DNA from: Candolleomyces eurysporus
Lineage: Eukaryota > Basidiomycota > Agaricomycetes > Agaricales > Psathyrellaceae
Assembly: GCA_027579435.1 (NCBI GenBank)
Contig: JANBPK010000740.1
Coordinates: 1 to 64,000 of the forward strand
Direction: 5' to 3'
Length of the DNA stretch: 64,000 bases
In this document: in pieces, positions 46,695-59,227 of the stretch
How positions within the stretch are numbered: the stretch's first letter is position 1
Layout: the number at the start of each line of letters is the position of its first letter
The notes under the pieces: generated by a model
Seen by the model: only the letters and a program-made list of their open reading frames with translations
Database searches by the model: none
What the model was told of the DNA's origin: nothing
Translations under genes and position numbers: made by a program

Positions 46695-48444
46695 TTAACG
46701 GTCACCGTGTCGGCCAGATACTCGGTCGCGGTCATCACCCCNTATTTCTAGACCCACCAGCGGTATTATCGCTCGTGAACACGTCGCTCATCCTGCGACT
46801 AACCGACCCTTGCTGGAGTATCTGGAATTGCGTTGGTGGTGGGGGTCCTGAGCTGGAGAGGAGTGGTGGCGGCGGGAGAGGACCTGGCGTTCCATCCAGG
46901 TATGGCGGCATATCGGAGAGACCAGACGGCCCTGCAAGGTTTGAAGATGCCGTCGTCGCGGCTGCTGACGCTGCACTGGTCGCCGAATTGTCCTTAAAAT
47001 AATAAGGGTGGCTGGGCCTTCGTGAATGATGGCTACGGGGCGCAGACACTCGCCCAGAATGAGTGTCTGCGCGTGCAAGTTTTTTNGGATGTGAAGAAGA
47101 GGAAATTGACGTTGATGTCGTCGGTTCGTAGCCTGAGGGTCCAGTAGGCCCTGACATCAGAACAAGCGGTGACCGCCTGCCCTTGCCTCCTGCACTGGTG
47201 GTGGTGGCGCCTCCCGAGGTACCCGGAGATTTGTGATCGGATACTGGGACTCGACTGCGTGACTGAGGAGTTGCTGGCTGAATGTTGGACACGATAGGGG
47301 AAGCGCCGGACGTACTCCCAGAAGCCTGATGCCGTGGCGATTGGCTTTCTTCTGGTCTCGCGCCATAACGCCCCTGCATCGAAGCCGGCGTCGAGTCAAG
47401 ATGAGGAGGATAAGCCTGCGGTGGTGCCATAATTGCGGGGTACACGTTGGCCTGATAGGGTTGAACCTGAGGCTCTACAGGCGCTCCGGGTAAGCTGGAG
47501 GGTTGCGTGGGCATTTGGTAATACGGTGGTAGTGAGGATGTTGATAGTGCTGGTCCTGCCTGGGGCGGCATCCGATGCACCATCGCCCACAAGATATCAA
47601 ACCGAGCCTTAAGTTCGTCATACTCTGCCCGCGTAACGTACTTTTCCCTGTTGAATCAATGGCTTTAATGGATTGACGAACCTAAATTTTGTTCAAGTCA
47701 AACGTACACTGGTTCGACAATATGCCATTGGCATTTAGCCTGTTCTCCTCGGCGCGTACACGGGGCACACGGTTGATTTCTGTGATCTAGTGAGAAGGGC
47801 CAATGATTCATGTTCAGGGAATTGGACTTACCGGTCACACTTGATCTTGCGACGTTTGCATTCTGCAGTCGGTCCCGTGTGATGTCAGAGAGCACATAGA
47901 GGATCACAAGGGGCCAAGCGAGAGAGCAGATGACGGAAGCACAGCCGAGCGGGTCCAAGTGATGACGGTCGGGTGTTGATGAAACAGAGTTGGGAAGTTG
48001 AGGCAGAGGCAGAAGCAGGCAGAGTTAGTAAAACGTACCGGCGAGGTAGAGGGTGTGCTACTTACCAGTACAGCTCAACGCCTGTCTTCTACGCTTCTTC
48101 TTTGGCGGGCTGGGATCAAACTCCTCCACTTCAGATTCAACGGGTCCGTAGTACTCGCCATCACGCTGGGGTGGCTGCTGGTGAGCGGGAGGCAGTGGAT
48201 TTGGGGGGTTCACGAGGCCATCCATGCCTGCGGAAGATGATGGGTACGCAGACCCTCCACTGGACGGCGGAGGGTAGGTATAGGAGCTGGGCTGATCACC
48301 GGCCAGTGGTTGAGAGAGGTAAAGCTGTCGAATGGAAGGCAGGGATGTCTGAGAGTTCGAAGTCGCAGCAGGCATCTCGACAGGCGATGCAGGTGGTCGA
48401 CTCCTGTTCAGTGGAAGTTCAGGGCTTGATTTGGCCAAATGCAT
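46695..48444 (-). CDS. Zn(II)2Cys6 transcription factor
   Basis: Fungal binuclear-zinc-cluster regulator. Four exons: 48444-48066, 47862-47832, 47779-47708, 47647-46695; 477 residues. The cluster is assembled across three exons: KKKRRRQALSCTECKRRKIK, then CDRNQPCAPCTRRGEQAKC, giving Cys spacing 2-6-5-2-8, exactly the family pattern. It sits at about residue 126, preceded by a Pro/Ser-rich region and a basic stretch that may be a nuclear localisation signal, and followed by a short coiled-coil-like linker (YDELKARFDILWAMVHRM), then a long Pro/Ser-rich tail. No fungal-specific TF middle homology region is present. The N at 46742 is an extra base; without it the tail extends to a stop at 46695. 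The 203-nt first intron is much longer than its neighbours. Target genes unknown. Confidence 0.88.
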
Positions 48445-51400
48445 GCAAGAGGTGACGTCGCCGTCAGCGGCACGACGGAGGGGGAGCAGTTACGACGGAA
48501 GAGAGTCAGTTCGCATGAGAGAAGGGCATGGGTCAAACCGAGACATGGAAGAAATGCATGACAGTCTTATGGGCGACTCATATGCAACATTGAAACATCT
48601 CGTGGTTCCTCCGCCAATAACAAGGCACCAACGGTCAAAGAAGGATTAGCTGCTTTCAGTGGCAAGCGCTAATATTTTCCGGTACGAAAGGATCGTTTGA
48701 ATGTGACCGAAATAGTAACCGTACGTTACTCCGATCTGTGACCCAGAACCCCGGTGTTACAGCGCATCTCGCGGACGGACTAAATTGACCCTGGCCTGGG
48801 GTCTTTTGATCGATTGTCGACTTTTGGACCGTTGACTGGAGTTCTGGTGCATATCTACGGTTTAAGCGCTTCTCTTCGACTGATACATACCTTAAGACCG
48901 CGAATGAGTGATATCCATGAAGCTTTTCTGCATATGCTCGTAATTCGATCGCTGGTGTCTGCGGAGCGAAGACCCTTATGTCCGAGAATTATTTATTACG
49001 CAGTTGCTCATAGCATTAAACAAAACACCCACTTACTCGCATAAAAGAGACAAACGCGTCCCCATCCCTTCTCACTGGAGCCGGGTATTCCATTCGGCTT
49101 CACGTTCATTAAGGGTCTGCATATACCTCTAGAAGCACCCGAAATCTCCAGCTTAGAAGCCCTATTTGAATTTGTTGGAACCTCGAGCACCTCCTCGGGA
49201 CTGACCACCGAATTGACCTCGATTGGTTATAAATTTTGACCAGAAAGCGAAGAGGCGAGGTCATGACGCACCTAAGCTCCCGAAATTTCGCCCAACGGAA
49301 TCTTATGGGGCAGCCGTTATCCAGAGATGGTGACCACAGACAGACACCGCATGGAAGAACTAGATCAATTTGATCTCACAACATTTAGGACAAATCGCCG
49401 AATCTCTTCGGGCGTTATGCATATCCTTCAATAAATGTAGGTAAGCTGCCAACGATGGGAAGTAGGACCGTTATCTCCGAACTCACTCGTATGCATAATG
49501 CATGCTTCTCTAGCCTCCGGATCCTGTGGATGTCGTCTGTCTCGCCGCGATTATCGTCATGATCCCGAACTGGAGGCGGACTGAATGAATGGAACACGTA
49601 CCAACAGCGGACTGAGGTCCAAGTCATGCTGCGCGTGTGGAGAGTAGTCCCGTTTTGGAACTCGCATAGCCGACCAAGTTAGCTAAATTCCTCCAGGGCA
49701 AGGGCTACATGCAACGCGTTTTTGTCCAGAGAGACGGGTTGCACTGGTATTCAGGTGCGTCATGGGTTCGTCAGGCGCCCATCCTGTTTGCCCCAACGAG
49801 GTACAGCAGGTTACGAAATGTAGCCAATACGGCAAATGACATAGATCTTGTTACGATCGCGTATGGTGAACTCCGCGAGGCCGATATTCATGATTCCCTT
49901 TCAGATTTCCTTTATCGTCAAGGACGCTGGCATCACCGATGGTTGAAAATACGTTTGAAGAGATGGTTACAGATCACTGTGAGAGAATATATTAACAAAT
50001 TCAATACAATTCGGAAAGTACATCAGGTCGAACTGCGAGCTTCAATGGAAAGGAGACAAAAATCGAGAGCTACATACGAGCAACGAAGCGGATGTTCCTG
50101 GCTCTGATTAACCGCGAAGTCAGTGCATCATGAGATTTACGGTATGCCCAGAGCCAAAATGCGCATTGATATACACGTCAGCCAACGGCGGACCCAAAAC
50201 AAACTCGAGGGCTCGCGAGGGTAAGGAAAAGAAAACTGTTCAAACTCCGACGGCGGATTATCTATCGGCCCAATATGGTCCGTGCGCGGAAAGTGCGGTA
50301 TAAAAGCCGCGGCGCGAGGACTAGCGGTTTTTTCCTTATCGAAAGTTTCACCTCGCATATTTGGGTTTACTCTTGCCTCTTTCCACAGGAGAAAACCTGA
50401 AATTTTGTGAGGGAGAAGAAAGTACTTTCTCCCAAGATCGGATTGACAAACACATGGTCAAAAACGGCCCGTACGAAAGATACAATCTTATTCACTGCGA
50501 TACTCTAAACCTAAATAACACACCTATTCAAGTTTCCTCCACCGACTCCCATCGGTGCCACCATCTGAATTTAGGTGCCTCGCCTCTATAACTCCGTTAC
50601 TTCCGGGAGTTCTGAAACCAAGTTCCTCCCACTATGCGTCTAAAACGTCAACGTTGAGCGATACGTGTCAGCTGCCTGCCAGGTATTTATTGCAAGGGTT
50701 CATTCAGCCCTGAGGAATGAGGCACATCGACTGCCTAATTGATTACTGCTGTACAGATAACCCCTTGAGAGGCCGGAATTTTGATTTTGGATACTCGTTT
50801 AAGGACTTGGTTTGTTCTTGACAAATTGAGGTTTCAATGCGCAGGCGGTATCGGTTCAGACGGTCCAGGTCAGAACAAAAACTTAGGCTATCCATGTCTT
50901 ATCATGCGCCCGCTGTGCATTCACTTATCCGTCGAGACTCGAGTGCTCGTGTTCAGTGATTAGTCAAGGTTTGGCATATGTGGGTGACTGTTTGAGCGGG
51001 GTGGCAACTTTCTTCACGTTACGATCATGTAAATGGTCGCACCGGAAGGTCTCTTTAGGGCGCTCGTGAAGGCTATGGTCCGAAGACTTGGCGTGTTGGT
51101 TCTGTTTGAGATTGCCAAAATTGCGATTGACGACAAGGTAAGGAAACTTACCAGGACATACGACGGAGGTTATAGTAAAAAGCTGAGATTAATTGGTTGG
51201 ACATATGTTCGCTTCCAGATCCGTCAACACAGCCCTGAGCCCTGCCCCCNATGCCCTAGATTGAACTGTTTGAGCGCTGGTATGGAGCCTGAGCTAGCCG
51301 GCGTAAACACTAGGTCTCAAAAGTTGGTTCAGGTGCAAGAGTCTCGGTATTTCATGGTCACCGCCTGAGCAAGCCCTGTGATTACGGCGATTACAGCGAC

Positions 51401-52890
51401 GGGAGATTTTTCTAGGGAATTCACCGAAAATACACGAGCAATACAAAGACCCATAAATTGGCGTACAGCCTTGACATCGCCGTTGCCCGCTGAAAATGGT
51501 CATATTACTACCCTTCGCAACGCATCCGGCGAATGGCACGCGAACATAGAACATAGGGCTGGCCTGATAACGTCCGAGTGTTTCTTCAAGCTTGATCAGG
51601 AAGGTTCCGACCATCCAGCTTAGCCTTGGAGGCACCAGATGCCAAAACGTGTGCTGGCGCCATATCCACTACTAACAGACAATCAATTAACAATGAATAT
51701 CGAGCCTAACAAACGAGTCCAGTTTCGTGCCGCCCTCTGGTAGGGCTTCGAAGGATAAAATACGTTACGTCGTAACTAAAATAGAATCATCGATATTCCA
51801 ATGGTTCACGGGGTTAAGCGCGGTTGAACCTTCAGCCAAACTAGCGGTGATTACAGCTCACAAGAACATGGCAATATCACGGAGAAGAAGCTGGAGACCA
51901 CGAGCGTGCAGCAGATCATGAGCCTCGTTCATCTGTCACTCAAAGTCCGTGGTTCAACGCCATATTGTGCCCCCCTTCCTAGTTGAGCCATCTTGTGACC
52001 ACTCGTCCGTCACCTCCAATATCTCAAACGGCCACTACCGAGGCAGCCATGCAGCTGCCTCGTGCCCCACAATGTCATGGACGCTCCAAACTGTGCAAGT
52101 CCCGTCCTCTTCGTCGCTCCAGAATAGGCATGTCTAAATATCAGACTCCGGTGCTATGGATCAGGTTGGGAAGTGCACATTTTGCCCGTCGTAATACAAT
52201 CCGCGAAGAAAGAATCCAAGAGCCTCCCGAGCTTTTGACCTTGTGATTAATGTCTTGCAAGCGGCTTAGCCAAGTCAGGAAAAACAGGACTAACAATGCC
52301 ACTTATCCGATTTCCACTGACGGTTATCATTGCCTCATGTCTGAAAACCCTAGAGCAACAGCCAACATCTGGCTTTGATAGGAAGGCGATCGCAACAGAT
52401 TCTTGGTTCAGTTTGACTCAATGCACAAGTACGGAAATCCGAATGCACGAATTACGCAAATTGAAACGCGTTTTCAGCCTCCCGCTCCTTGATAAAGATG
52501 AATACGAATGACACGATCTTGCCGCTCCATAAAGGTGACGGTCGAGGCCGGTGTTCGACCATTGACGTCGATGCCTCTAATAAACCCGAGGTTTAGACGT
52601 ACACGCGAGTCGATGGTCAAACACGGTGCAGACTACGTGACGTCTAAGTTAGGCTTGTCTCCTCCTCATCTCCGGCCGACAAACACGCCCTATTCATCTG
52701 GTTGATCCGCTTCTAAACCTCTCGTCGCTTCTTTGATCCGTGGTAGCAGCTTGTACCAGTTAGTTGCTCCGCAGAGGCCGTTACTCAGACATCAGCTTAA
52801 CACCCACGCGTGGCTCGCGTAACTTCTTGGTTTACAACGGGACCGTTTCTCCGAACGGAGGGTCAAGGATCTCCACTCGGAAACCAGAGC
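48445..52890. other. 4.4 kb gene-poor stretch
   Basis: Starts with the promoter of the Zn2Cys6 gene. No convincing coding frames, terminal repeats, reverse transcriptase or transposase motifs were seen. A TATA-like ggtataaaag occurs near 50298 without a recognisable gene behind it. It may be old decayed DNA or carry non-coding transcripts. Confidence 0.45.
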
Positions 52891-52897
52891 AAAAAAA
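52891..52897 (-). terminator. RNA polymerase III T-run terminator of tRNA-Ala
   Basis: Seven consecutive T on the minus strand, three bases after the end of the tRNA acceptor stem, as expected for pol III. Confidence 0.85.
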
Positions 52898-52899
52898 GA

Positions 52900-53001
52900 T
52901 GGACGTTCAGGGGATTGAACCCTGGACCTTATACAATTTGAGCTTCTTGAGTAATTCACTCAGAATGCAAAGCATACGCGCTACCACTGCGCTAAACGCC
53001 C
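52900..53001 (-). tRNA. tRNA-Ala(UGC): tRNA-Ala (anticodon TGC) with a 30-nt intron
   Basis: Read on the minus strand. The acceptor stem GGGCGTT pairs with AACGTCC, including a G3-T70 wobble pair, the alanine identity element. D arm: GCGC-AGTGGTA-GCGC. Anticodon stem TATGC pairs with GTATA around loop TTTGCA/T with anticodon TGC. T arm: CAGGG-TTCAATC-CCCTG. The discriminator base is A, also as in tRNA-Ala. A 30-nt intron interrupts the loop after position 37, the standard eukaryotic site. The D arm and T arm should also act as the internal A and B boxes. Confidence 0.93.
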
Positions 53002-55907
53002 ATGTTGGAGATCTTCAACGTCGCCACAACACCCAGCATTCCCTGACTACGCAACAAAGAGGCCTCTTCAAGGTTCAAGGCTCGGAGCAATCATGTTGAC
53101 TCGTGATCCAACTCTACAAGAAAACCGTTTGAAAGACGAGTTCGTACCTCAGCATTTCGACCAACACCTCTTCGGGACCTTGCCGTTACTACCTAGCAAC
53201 TCGAGCATACCCACTATTGACGTCGCTTATCACAGGCAAGCCCACGCCCGCAAGACCGATCGAACTTTGTTGATGATGTTTTGAATGTAACGATCGGTAA
53301 TATCGACTTCATCACACTGCACGGTACCAATGCCGATTATGAGGTTCATCAACTTCATCAAATCCAAGACGCCCTGCCGGCAAAGGCACGCGAAAGTCAG
53401 CAATAAAGTTCAAGTAGAACGAGGAGGTATCGAATACGGACTTCTGGGCATAAGCGAATCCAGCACAGCTTTGACAAGTCTTAATACAGACGTGGTACCN
53501 GTACTTGTGGGTCAGTCNTTTACACGAATCCTCAGACCANCCGAACAAGTTCGAAAAAAAAGTGCGTACGTTCAAGTAAGTCAACCTGGCCATCGCAGTC
53601 AATTGCACGCACTTCCTCCACCTCCNTCATACATCTATCGTCCATACTTCGGGGCAGCATCTCAACAGCTCGTGACAGTGTCCTNGGATGTTTACTTTGC
53701 GAACACTTGGCAGAATGACGTCCTGAAAACCTCCTTGAAGGCTGTGGTCATCTGCGTGTGCGCGTGGGTGATGTGGATATTATGGAGATTTTGGAGGGCA
53801 TGAAGGCATTTAGTGAATACAAGAAGGATGTCGGCAGTTTGGTATCGTGTAATAGACACATTGGCGACTCTTACACATCAATACACGCCCCATACAAGCA
53901 AGAAATCTGAGAACGGGTGAAACGCCTAACATATCCCGNGAGCNGCTCATTCCCGAGCAACCCCTTGGACTTCCTTCTTCAAGCCTCCACAAGATACTCG
54001 TAGAACTTTCGAGNCGTATTACCNGTCCTACTCGTCACAAATNCGTCCGACCTCTTCNACAGAAATGGGAGCAAGATCCTTCTATAAGTGATATACGTCT
54101 GTGACGACGCTCTTCAAGCTATAACGTCCGGTCGGGAAAGGTACGTCCGCAAGAGCGTCGGCCCGAGGAGCTTGTATTTATCAGAACTTGAGCTTGGCAC
54201 TGCNGTATCATACGATTCGGATGGGTCCATTGCGGAGCTGCATATATCCATTGCCTTTGAGTATGAGAGGGTTATCAAAATGAGCTCGAGAGGGAGCTAT
54301 GCGAGTNCTTGAGAGGTACTCGAGGGGTTTTCGGAGCTGGCCCAGCCCTTCANCTGCATCAGTGGTGAATAGGCGTTAGGTTCCTTGATGGTTGTGGTGA
54401 TGCCAGTGGCTTTGGTTGTCTTCTCGCTGCAATGAGCAGTACATCGTTGCTAGGATAGCTTGAGTTTTAATTTTCGGTTGCTGGCTTCTTTGATTGGCGC
54501 CGGCGCGCCAGTGGCGGGGACTTTACTCGCCAGAAATTGACGCTTTCAGANNGAAAGATAAGNCNCNTCGGGTATCATATAGCTTAGCAGAATAAACAGG
54601 GTATATTTACTTGAACGTCCCACAAGTTCAAGCAAGTTCCNTTTGAAGTGTACACCAGAATGGCTCCGAGAACCTTCTGATCCAGATCCCTGAAACAGCT
54701 GAAACATACCCTTGAACATTTGGGAATATAATTCCGGATGATCTCATGGGTTAGATGTAAGGTAGCTTTCACCTAAGGAGGTACCAATCAATCCAGATTC
54801 GAGATATGTNAGAGGCGGGGGTATGCAGTAACCTTCACAACGGCGATGTTTTTAGACGAACCTTCCCTTCCTTCATTTATCGTCGCATTCCGTGAGGACT
54901 GGCAAGAAATACCGGCGTTGAAGCGGTTCCGAACGAAGAATTAGGATGCACTACAAGTTATGCATCCGCATGTCAGAGAGCGAAGTTCGTGAAGCGGGCC
55001 GTTGATCAAGCCGCAGTAAATGATTTCGAGCTGCGATTGTAACAAAAATGGGAGTGTCATTTTGCAGTCGTTGTGGTCTTCTATGGCAACGCAAATCCCC
55101 TAGTATCTATAAACATATGTCCTCGATCAGTTAACGGTTGTTTATTCCTTGGCAGCTCTCTCTTTGACCAGCCTTTTCTAATTATTCTTTCTGCATTCTG
55201 TAGAGTTGACCGCCAACTCAAAGTAATTTGACCCTCACTGCACGGTCATACAGGTGCGTCACTGATCCCATTTTTTATTGTGCCTTTTGTGGCACTGTCT
55301 CCAAGATACGAGGCACAAATACTTTGGGATGCACACCTAAGCTCGAGCTTTGGAGCGTGTTGCAAAACTTCGCCTAGTAGGAAATAAGCACGGGTATCTT
55401 GCATATTGGAGGTACATTGGGATAGTGCTGCGTGTGACTGGGAAATCATTACAACAGCAAAAAAGCTAAGATCTGTACGTCCACAAGCACACTAGTTTCA
55501 AGAAGAANTTGACAAATTGACCACAGACTTCACAAGCCAGCATTCTACAAATACACTTGAGTTGTAGTCTCAGATATTAAGTCGTAGCGAAGCGAGGCAG
55601 GACTTGTTATAAATAAATTGCTGTGTCGCCACACCGACTCGGACAGAGCTTGGGTTTTCGAAGTTCCCTTCAGTGGCATGCTCATAGTCGCCGCATTCCA
55701 GAGCTCAAGTCNTCACTGTGCGGGAGCTTGACTTTGTTCTCGAGCCAGGACAGGCCACACTTTGGGCGCGCCGATGAANAGGTCCGCACTTTCACAAACG
55801 ACGGAACGATTCCGGTGTTTAAAATAGAAAGTANTANTTAGAACTGGGCATGTATATGACAGAGAGAAGTAGGAGGGTGGCNATTTCGAAGATAATACCA
55901 GAAGGGC
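53002..55907. other. Region with coding-like fragments of an unrecognised, probably decayed gene
   Basis: Between about 53.1 and 54.3 kb several plus-strand frames have protein-like composition but no single model joins them: VTIGNIDFITLHGTNADYEV near 53285-53345, GGIEYGLLGISESSTALTSL near 53430-53490, and LYLSELELG near 54174-54200, with many Ns and stops. From 54.33 to 55.9 kb I see nothing. A relic of an unidentified gene is more likely than an active one. Confidence 0.3.
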
Positions 55908-56679
55908 TCAGGACATCTCTTNCAGCTCCTCTCCAAATGCTGCCCTCACAGCTTCTAGGGCTTGGGGGCTTGCACCGGCTAGACGCTCCCAAGGTGTAAC
56001 CGAGTCCGCTACCGTGCTCCAATCAAGCCAGGCAATCTCCACTTTCACTCCAGGCTCGAGGCTGCAATAANGACAGCATCTATTACAGTAGATGTTGTTC
56101 GACGCATTATAAAGTTGGCGCAAAGGTCCATGGGANTCTCTGCATAGCCAGCGATNGGACGGTACTAAGACAAGCCCNTCTTTTGGGACACCCTGCTTCC
56201 ATGCCGCCGATGCAATTTTAGCGGCGGTTTCCCATCCGAGGGAAGCTGCTATATTTNCCAGAGATGTGTCTTTAAAGTTGTCAATTAACAAGCCGCATCC
56301 GCTGGNGAACCACGATTCGACCTTGTACATTCTCCCCAACTTGAATNNCTCGAGCTCGCTGAGGTAAAGAGATGAGATCTTCTCAAGCAGCAGCATGAGA
56401 CTCTCGAACTCAGTGTTTGAGCATCCAGGTAAAAGGATAGGATTTCTTCGGAAGCACCCTCGGCCTCTGATCCCTGAGGAAGCTGGAACATGTCCTTAAA
56501 ACGTTGGGGACCACGTTTCCAGATGGCATCGTGGAATTCGATGCAGCGTGTCTTCGACCTCGTAGGTGAGGAGCAATCTTCAGATACAGAGGGATCGAGG
56601 ACAACGATGGAGTGCTAACCTGTAAAACGACGATGTCATAGAGAAACTTCCCCCTCTTCCGGTTATCACTATTACTCAT
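55908..56679 (-). pseudogene. BTB-3: disrupted copy of the BTB/CxxC protein
   Basis: Starts MSNSDNRKRGKFLYDIVVLQ at 56679, has the expected first intron, and continues VEDTLHRIPRCHLETWSPTF before a stop. One extra C in the CCCC run near 56510 and one missing base near 56450 move the frame out and back. The segment equivalent to exon 3 of the intact paralogues (the LATMWDMAQ region) is deleted, the text jumping from ESLM-like sequence to LEKISSLYLSELE. After that a 160-codon frame stays open to the C-terminus, with YKVESW, GWETAAKIASAAWKQG, a CxxC knuckle (YCNRC) and AAFGEELXEMS; the first knuckle is damaged. Three independent lesions make loss of function likely. Confidence 0.8.
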
Positions 56680-56895
56680 GGCGCCTAGGGGAGGATGGAG
56701 GCCTTCTTAACGAAAGAGGGATTGAACAAAGCAGTAAATCAGCGCCCATCCCGTCTTTTGGGACGTGTGTATGTGTTAGGGACCGAAGCTAACGCCCTTT
56801 GTATTAGTGATGCAATAAGAAGCGAAAGTAAAAAGCTGATTGCATTACACTTGAGTAGGACTATTTACTGATGCCGATTCCCACTTCTTGTCAGC

Positions 56896-57300
56896 TCACA
56901 AAGTGATCCAATCCATCCCCTTCAACTCGTCCGCAAAGATGTCTTTCACTACATCCCAAACGGCCTTCGATCCAGGTACGCGCCGTCCATCCTCCTCATT
57001 CGAGGGGCCTGTCGTGAGATCCGTGATTTCCACATCGACGGTTCGTCCAGCGTGGTCGCAAGTATAGCAATCGACCTGCTTAATGGTTCTGGGTGGCCCG
57101 AGCCTATGATCCCAGTCAAAGCCTCAGCGAGGCCCAGTCCCGTCGCCCCACAGCCTGAGCATGGGATTTATCGCAGGAAAACTTAACCTTCTGTCATTCG
57201 GCAAACTTTAGGTTTGCTACCCTGCATATGCGATGCGAGCCACTGTCTTCGGGCCTAAGTGAACGGCTTGCGTCTCTAAGGTAGCGCAACTGGGATTTTC
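56896..57300 (-). pseudogene. BTB-4: C-terminal relic of a BTB/CxxC protein
   Basis: The minus strand ends in a frame reading TIKQVDCYTCDHAGR, then VWDVVKDIFADELKGMDW before the stop, matching the ends of BTB-1 and BTB-2 (CxxC knuckle, then V..VFAEELK). Upstream, another frame near 57240-57290 has SLGPKTVARIAYAG, comparable to SLGWETAARILWAA. Frames are broken between these parts and no BTB domain was found upstream. Its place, between BTB-3 and AA9 copy 2, corresponds to BTB-1 on the left arm. Confidence 0.65.
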
Positions 57301-59227
57301 CATCGAAGAAACGCATCCTTCGTTGAGCCATGGTACCACCAGGTAGGTAAACCCAAACTTGATCTTGTCGAGAGGGGGTAGCTATAGGGAGAGGGAGATA
57401 AAGCCTCGATAACCAGAATTCACCCCTGAATTGCAATTGAAGTTAGTTCGAAAGGCAAGTTCGAGAAGTAGAGATTCGGAGCTCACAATAAGGATCTATC
57501 ACTTGCCTGCGATTTTGAGAATAGGTTTCCACTGTTCGACAGATAACGGCTTGTCAGAGAGCCTGATTGAAAGACAAGGACCCCGTTACTCTCTACAATA
57601 CCAACAGATCTGTACAGGACTTCGTACTCACATAGGTGAACACATGACTTCCAAGAGACAGTCGAGTTCAGCTGTCGTACATCCTGCAAGTTCTATCCAG
57701 AGACGTTCCTTCCCAAGCTACGGGAACTTGCGGGGATTGGAGCATGCCAGCAAAGGCTTCAGACCAGACGCACAGTTGACACCTTGTAATTGGATAAACT
57801 GCATCCTCAATCTGGACAACACGGGTATGGTGAGTTAAACAAGGTTAAAGTAAGGCAACCAAGAACTATACTTTTAACGCGATCATATCGCCAATGGTGA
57901 AACCTCCCAGCGTCGGGTGATGGAATGGCTGTTCTTGCGGAGCAAAGCAGAAAAAAAGAGGAGTATGAATAATCTTGTGGAGATGGCAGGTCTTACTTCA
58001 TGCCGACGTGAACAAAGAGCGGCGGCAAGTCAAAGAAGTCGACGACAAAGAAATTTGAATGTGTGTGGCACACACGCGGTGGGTTCCGTTGCAGTAGTAG
58101 CTGGAATATAAGGATCGCGTAAAGCGGACATTTCAAGCCTTAGCAAAGCATATGCCTCTTTTCAACAGATAGGCTTCCCGGTGCAGCCATGGACACAGCT
58201 GGGCTGCGAGACACAAAGGCCAATTTGAAGAACGATAGCGAAAGGGATCGGAAACACGGTCAGATTTACTTTGGAGACGATTGAGCGGCGACAAGATGAA
58301 TGGAGCCAGCAGCATGACATTCGGTCTAGACGATTCGTGACGAGGTGAAGGGATTCGGGAAGGAACCGTCGAAACGAAGCCGCGTAGTTGCCACAGATTG
58401 CCCTCTTTGGCGACTCAGCCATCGGATCCAAGCACATGCAAGCTCCGCCGGTTGAGTGCGCGCGTTGATCAACGGAGACCTGGATGATCATTTCCACAGC
58501 TTTCCACCTATTCATCGCTCGAGCGCCNTGCGTGGTGACAGAATGTCATACCAAAGATGACGGTGCGTTGCGCTGCTCAACCGTATTGGAGGGACGACTC
58601 ATGCATCGGTTAGAATCGATGCCCCACTTGGATTCGCAATTGGCATCAGGATTCAGAGCTACGAACATTAGTGATAGGCTCATTTTGTCATTCACCTATA
58701 TGTTGGAGACTGGTGGTGCTACGAGCTGCGTTCCAAAAAAGAGAAAGAATAAGTTATTCAAGTTGTTTTGGCGGCGGCAAATTGTTGCCTATCCGCTTCT
58801 CAATTTGGCTGATAGCTTTCCCAGTTCGAGCATTGTGTACCTCATACTGCTTACATGTCCACGTCTTCTATCCTCCTGCACCCCATGCCATCGGCCCCGT
58901 CTCAGCAAGCTTCCGGGCCTTCTCGCCAAGATGTCGGTGATCTCTCTTGGACAACCCAAGATAATGCCGAGGATACCTATTTTTNATATTCAATTATCAA
59001 GGCAGACTCCTGTCTCTCGACAATCTTGTTTCTGTCCTGGCCTATAAGTAGGACCATGGGTGAGAACAGATTTAAGTTGTCTGGGATAATCTCCGGGTGG
59101 AGCACGGCTCATTAAAGCCATGGCCGGGCACCATGGTCTAAACGATTCTACCGGTTTCTGTGTCACTTCGACCACTGCGTTGGAACGATTAGCCTCTGGA
59201 CGCCCTGACTAACACCACGACTCCTCG
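57301..59227. promoter_or_regulatory. Upstream region of AA9 copy 2
   Basis: No gene supported. The last ~450 bases match the sequence upstream of AA9 copy 1 in reverse, including a stretch with caagatgtcggtgatctctc near 58928, so promoter elements are probably shared. The part 57.4-58.8 kb has no clear counterpart on the left arm and may be inserted or diverged DNA. Confidence 0.5.

Noticed and set aside
50290..50600. TATA-like ggtataaaag with a downstream 76-codon frame as a gene
   Set aside because: The frame has no resemblance, no splice pattern and no coding-like composition; a TATA string alone is weak evidence.
48445..52890. Transposon in the gene-poor stretch
   Set aside because: No terminal repeats, target-site duplications, transposase or reverse transcriptase motifs could be seen.
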